Source: Poecilobothrus nobilitatus
Taxonomy: Eukaryota > Arthropoda > Insecta > Diptera > Dolichopodidae
Direction: 5' to 3'
Length of the DNA: 64,000 nt
Assembly (NCBI GenBank): GCA_947095535.1
Contig: OX352774.1
Coordinates: forward strand, 80,290,416-80,354,415
The notes under the pieces are model-generated. The model ran no database searches. It was not told where the DNA came from and saw only the letters and a program-made list of their open reading frames with translations. Below are positions 59,705-64,000 of this stretch, in pieces. The position numbers and the translations under genes are program-made. Every line of letters begins with the position of its first letter. Position 1 is the first letter of the stretch.

Positions 59705-60765
59705 CATACATACATTTATGTAATATATTCCAAAAATAAAAAAAAAATAAAATTTCAAATAAAATATAAAAATATTTTAAACGATTTTTATTAAATAAAG
59801 TTATAAAATTTGTATTTAAATAATTATTTTATATTTTTTATTTGATTATTAACAGAAAATTCATTCAAAAATAGAAAAATAAAAATTAATTAAAATAAAA
59901 AAAATTCAAAAAATATATTTATTCATTCATTAATTTTAAATTCAATCTATATGAGATAATTTTATGAATCAACTGATATTTAATATATGCTTAATTTCAA
60001 AACAAAAAAAAAAAAAATAACTATTAATAAAACCCCATATTGATTTTGTTTACCTGTTATTTATCCAAGTTATATTACCAAATATCACTAAAGACTCATC
60101 AACATTTTCATACTAATTAATTTTAAGCACATTAACCTATAACTCTTATATTTTACGGTTATTTTATTTAAAAGTGAGGATAAAAAAAGAATAACAATAA
60201 CAAAAAAAAAACAAACAAAAAAAAACAAAAGATTGAAATTCAAATTAATTCCATGACTTTTTAATTCCCATATGCCATGATATTTTTATTTTTGTTTTTT
60301 TTTTTTTTTCTTATCAAAACTTATAATCGTTTTAGAGGCGACGACGCCAACTACCCACGTATACATGAGTAAACATAGTTAATAGAAATTCTTAATTCTC
60401 ATGTGGATAAATTTTGTTATTGTTTTTTTTTTTTGGTTTCTAGAATATCAAGTAATGGTGACTGTTTTAAACTATTGACTGTTACACGTACATTCTGTAA
60501 AAAAAAAAAATTTTTAATTTCAGCGTGAAATAAGGGTTGTGGAAATCAATATTTTACGGTTTTATTTTTTTTTTATTTTTATAATAATTAATAATAAACA
60601 AATTGATTCAATTTGGATTTAATTTTAAGGAAAATTCAAAACCCTTATTTTTTGACATTCGTTTTCGGGAGATTGAGGTTCCATCAATTAAACTTTTTTT
60701 TTTATCTTTTAACTCCTATTGTGTTTAAAGATAACTCCATGCTTATTTATACCCAGAGTTAGCGT
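59705..60765. other. AT-rich stretch, no feature seen
   Basis: Homopolymer-rich; a small less AT-rich word AGGCGACGACGCCAACTACC occurs at about 60336. No gene is supported. Confidence 0.6.
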
Positions 60766-61250
60766 AATTCCAGTAATTTGGTACTTCAGTAAACAAACAA
60801 GGAGCACTACTAATACTGGAAAAAATTTCAGTGAAATGTGAATATCAAAACTGGTACTGACAGCTACCAATACTTTTCCAGTATTACCAGAACCAACCAG
60901 TACTTACCAGGATCTACCTGAATTTACCAGTAATTATCTGTAATATTTTTTATAATATCTTATCAGTTGATATGATAATATGATAGTTGAAGTAATTTAT
61001 TTTATATATTGTACGGTTGTTGATACCTGCAGGTATTGGTAGTACTGGGTGGTACCAGTTGGTATTAGTAGTACTGCTAAATACTGGTAAAGTCCTTGTA
61101 GCTTCCAGTACCAGTATACTGTTACTGGTAAGTTATGGTTGGTACCGGTTGGTACTAGTAGTACTGGTAAGTACTGGTAAAGTCGTTGTAGCTTCCAGAA
61201 CCAGTGTTGTTACTGGTACTTGAATATTTTTCCCAGTATCATTACTGGTA
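60766..61250. mobile_element. TACTGGT-rich fold-back element
   Basis: The left half (60766-60940) is rich in ACCAGTA and the right half (61018-61250) in TACTGGT. The left half read in reverse gives ACTGGTTGGTTCTGGTAATA, CTGGAAAAGTATTGGTAGCT and GTCAGTACCAGT. The right half gives CCAGTTGGTATTAGTAGTAC, CTGGTAAAGTCCTTGTAGCT and TCCAGTACCAGT. The arms are thus true inverted copies, not just similar simple sequence. The spacer is AT-rich. No target duplication was found. The 68-codon open frame inside is a repeat artefact. Confidence 0.75.
61051..61228 (+). repeat. 90-bp tandem duplication in the right arm of the fold-back
   Basis: GGTACCAGTTGGTATTAGTA at 61051 and GGTACCGGTTGGTACTAGTA at 61141 start two units with the same order of words through AAGTC(C/G)TTGTAGCTTCCAG and TTACTGGTA. 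The left arm contains a single version. Confidence 0.9.
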
Positions 61251-63040
61251 CTGATAAATGAAAATCATCAACTCTGTTTTCACCTAGTCCTGTTAGCTCT
61301 AAATCCAAGAAGTATTATTTTGCGATATGTTATACTTTAGTAACCACACTTTATTTAACCTAATCGGAAGGGTTCATTTTCATTTACTGAAACTAACTCA
61401 ATCCATTATCAACATCATCGACAAAATCAGGCTAGAAAAATAATAAGCTACAGAGTATTCAAATTGCTTTCGATAGCTAAACAGATTTCTTTCAGTTTTC
61501 ATACGTAATTAGATATTAAAATTAATACAAAAAAAAAAACGAATGTACATATTAATGTACGCCAAAAAAAGCTTTCTTAGCCATATTTTACAATAAAATT
61601 TTGTGAAGACTTACTGTAATTTTGCGATTACTTAGAAACGTCATTTTATAAAGCTAAGTTATTATGGGACTCATAATTGACGAAAATATAAAATATATTA
61701 GCTTCTATTCTTTCACTAGCCTTTTTATTCCGAATTAAAAAAAGAATTCTAGTTTACTTTCTTGTAATTTTTATAATAATTTACAATCAAAATGTTTTTT
61801 GAATTTTCATTAAGCGATATATTGAGTTTATTCAAGATTTTAAGCGTGAATTTCTATAATCTATCTAAATGTCAAAATCAATATGGTTTGTGTTTTCAAT
61901 CGATTTAATGACAGTTTCAGAAATAAATAATTTATGTACATCAAAATGGTACTATTATACTAGAGTTACACATAAAATATTGAAGTCAGATATAGATATA
62001 CTACGTCAAAAGTTATAGATATAAATGTTATAGATATAAAAGTTATAGACGAAAGTTATAAATGACAGCACTAAAGCGTTACACATATAGCGTAAAGCGT
62101 TACACACATAGAACTGAAAACAGTTATATTACTAAAATGACATATACATACGTCATATTAAATTTAAAATTATTTTTATTAAAAGGGAGCATTGGAAAAC
62201 TCAATAATTCTCATAACATTATTTAAATTATTATAGGTTTCTCCTTTCAAGTCTACCCATTTTGGTCAACACTGTTATTAATTGGATGAAATTTGAATTC
62301 AAACAGATTATGATATTTATATATATACATATATATATTTTTTTTATGTATTTTGATTTTAAAAAAACTAATCTTTTTTAAATCAAAGATGAAGTTATAA
62401 GATTAATTTAAAATTCCGTAAAGGTTTTATTAATTAATTTATTAATTTTTCATTGGAAAATAACACTAAAGAAAATGTTTTGTTTTTTTGTTATTATTTT
62501 TTTTTTTTTTGTTTTTAGATAAATATTTTTTTAACGCGATGTTATCGTTAAATGGTTTAATATTATGCTTTGAAGTGTCAGTTATTTAACGTATCATTGT
62601 TAAGTTATATTTTTAATAAAATAAGATTTAAAAAAAAAAATTAAATGGGAATGAATATTCAATTCTGACACCTCTTCATTGTTTATTTTATGTAAATCTT
62701 TTTTTTTTATTTATTTTTTATGTAAATTTTATATTTTGAATTTTATAAATTTCATGCTTATTAAAATGTTCATAATATTTATTATATAATATTTTATCTT
62801 ATATATAGATACTACTTAATGTTTCATTATCATAAATTTTTATAAATTTAAAACAAAAAATTATATTAATTTTATAGATACATAATTAACATTAGAATAA
62901 TTCACAATTTCCGGAAAGTTAACAATATATTGTCTATCTATATCTATAGATGCGAATCATCATATACATAAGTTGAATTCAGAATGCAGGAAAATGACAA
63001 TAATTAACTTAAAACTGAATAATATCTTTTTAGAAATTGA
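61251..63040. other. AT-rich stretch with minor repeats
   Basis: AAGTTATAGA words (62008-62060) and AGCGTTACACA repeated at about 62075 and 62096 are small tandem duplications. No gene or RNA is supported. Confidence 0.6.
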
Positions 63041-63045
63041 GATAT

Positions 63046-63925
63046 ACAGGGTATTCGGCATAACAGTGGAAATATTTCAGGGGATGAGACTAGAACTAGA
63101 AAAAAATTGTATGAGAGGGGAGGGTCTATTAAATTATTAGACGTTTTCGAGATATTATAAATTTAATGTTATTTTGTTTTCTATTATCAATTTTCGAATA
63201 ACACTTGACTCCATGATTTTGCAGAAGCTATAAATTAGTCTTGTTTGAAAGTTTATTCCTCAAGTTTTCATCTGGTCAAGAATTTTTTGTCTTGCCGTAA
63301 TTACTTTTTTAATTAGAACGAAGAACATAATAAAATTTTTATATTTTTTTACATATTTTTTTTAAAAGTAACGTTTTTTCTTTCAAAAATGCCCTATTAC
63401 ATAAAATACATTACATAAAATTTGGAATCCTTAATAACCCATAATTTGGTCCTTAGTAAATTTTATCTAAGTTTTATCGTTTCTCACATATGAGCCAAAA
63501 TTTAAGAAAATTTTTAATAGAAAAATGCTTGTTTCACACAAAAAATTTCTTTGAGTAAAAAATGAGTGCTTTTAAAAATTTATGTATTTAGTAAAAAATA
63601 ACTATACTATAAATCCCAATCTATAACCCAAGACTATAAATCCTTCATCAGATGAAAGTTTGGGGAATAAACTCTTAAATAATACTAGGTTAACTTCGGT
63701 GGTGCATATGGATTAAGAGGTATATTTGGCAATAATTGTTTTTAATTTGTTTATTATTAAGTTCAAATTTATCTAATAATGTAAAACAAAAAACTTAAAG
63801 TAAAGTCCCAATATCCAAAAAGATGTAATAATAGACACCCCGTCCACTTAGCAAATTTTTTTCTAGTTTTAGTCTCTGAAATGACCTTTTGAAATATTTG
63901 CACTCTTATGTGGAACAACCTGCAT
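63046..63925. mobile_element. Fold-back element of about 880 bp with arms of about 250 bp or more
   Basis: The left end ACAGGGTATTCGGCATAACA, then GTGGAAATATTTCA, GACTAGAACTAGAAAAAAATT and GGGTCTATTA. The inverted right end reads GCAGGTTGTTCCACATAAGA, GTGCAAATATTTCA, GACTAAAACTAGAAAAAAATT and GGTGTCTATTA. Pairing continues deep inside: AGTTTATTCCTCAAGTTTTC with ATCTGGTCAAG (63252-63285) matches the complement AGTTTATTCCCCAAACTTTC with ATCTGATGAAG (about 63640-63675). The spacer is about 330 bp and AT-rich. Flanking TA on the left and CA on the right may be a worn TA duplication. No protein is encoded. Confidence 0.85.
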
Positions 63926-64000
63926 AACGAATTTAACTTATTTTTGCAAGGATAGACTGAAAATTTTAGAAAAACATTAAAGTTTTTTTTGTCCCTTCTA

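Noticed and set aside
61017..61223. 68-codon frame rich in Val, Leu, Ser and Thr-Gly
   Set aside because: It is the translation of the 90-bp TACTGGT tandem unit; no start context, domain or conservation in the left arm.

Overview
This window looks like non-coding, repeat-rich DNA from an animal nuclear genome, most likely an insect. The sequence is strongly AT-rich and full of long A and T homopolymers. It has no bacterial-style gene packing and no convincing intact protein-coding gene; the longest open frame, about 125 codons, lies inside a LINE remnant. The insect assignment, perhaps Diptera, is an inference from the mobile-element set: RTE-like and Jockey-like LINEs, several tRNA-derived SINEs, and repeats carrying a GGACGGACGGAC plus CATGGCTTGATCGA module that I remember from fly repeats. 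The species is not determined. No exon of a host gene could be supported; the window could be intergenic or part of a very large intron.

Layout. 0-9 kb: a Jockey-like LINE 3' half (about 2.05-2.85 kb), a broken transposase-like domain (about 4.96-5.24 kb) inside a cluster of the word TTGTTGTATGT, a SINE with a perfect 13-bp target duplication (6.7-6.9 kb) and a strong hairpin (8.3 kb). 8.9-12.9 kb: a LINE 3' end, two copies of a second SINE, another copy of the first SINE and a CAACGGCTTA repeat. 13-25.5 kb: mostly homopolymer-rich sequence with an RTE-type reverse transcriptase fragment (15.7-16.0 kb), a dispersed repeat with a small insertion (18 kb) and more SINEs. 25.5-36.5 kb: SINEs, a less AT-rich island (28.3-28.7 kb), a 3-unit tandem repeat (31 kb) and an 848-bp TIR element with a 7-bp target duplication and a central 58-bp-arm hairpin (31.6-32.5 kb). 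36.5-44 kb: a piggyBac-like remnant, the longest copy of the main LINE family, a LINE RNase H remnant on the minus strand, a GGACGGAC-type repeat and a possible PIF/Harbinger fragment. 44-52.9 kb: almost featureless apart from a 64-bp minisatellite. 52.9-64 kb: the densest part, with MITE-like and fold-back elements, LINE ends, the long GGACGGAC-type repeat, a pogo-like TA-flanked MITE, a TACTGGT-rich fold-back and an ~880-bp fold-back with arms of about 250 bp or more.

Nothing here works as a gene network. The sequence records repeated invasion by autonomous elements (all now broken) and their short non-autonomous passengers. RTE-like and Jockey-like LINEs are possible sources of retroposition activity for the SINEs, and pogo-, piggyBac- and PIF-like transposons may have mobilised the TIR elements; those partnerships are inference. 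I found no convincing new functional system. The best candidates for undescribed elements are the fold-back elements, the TTGTTGTATGT cluster and the SINE families.
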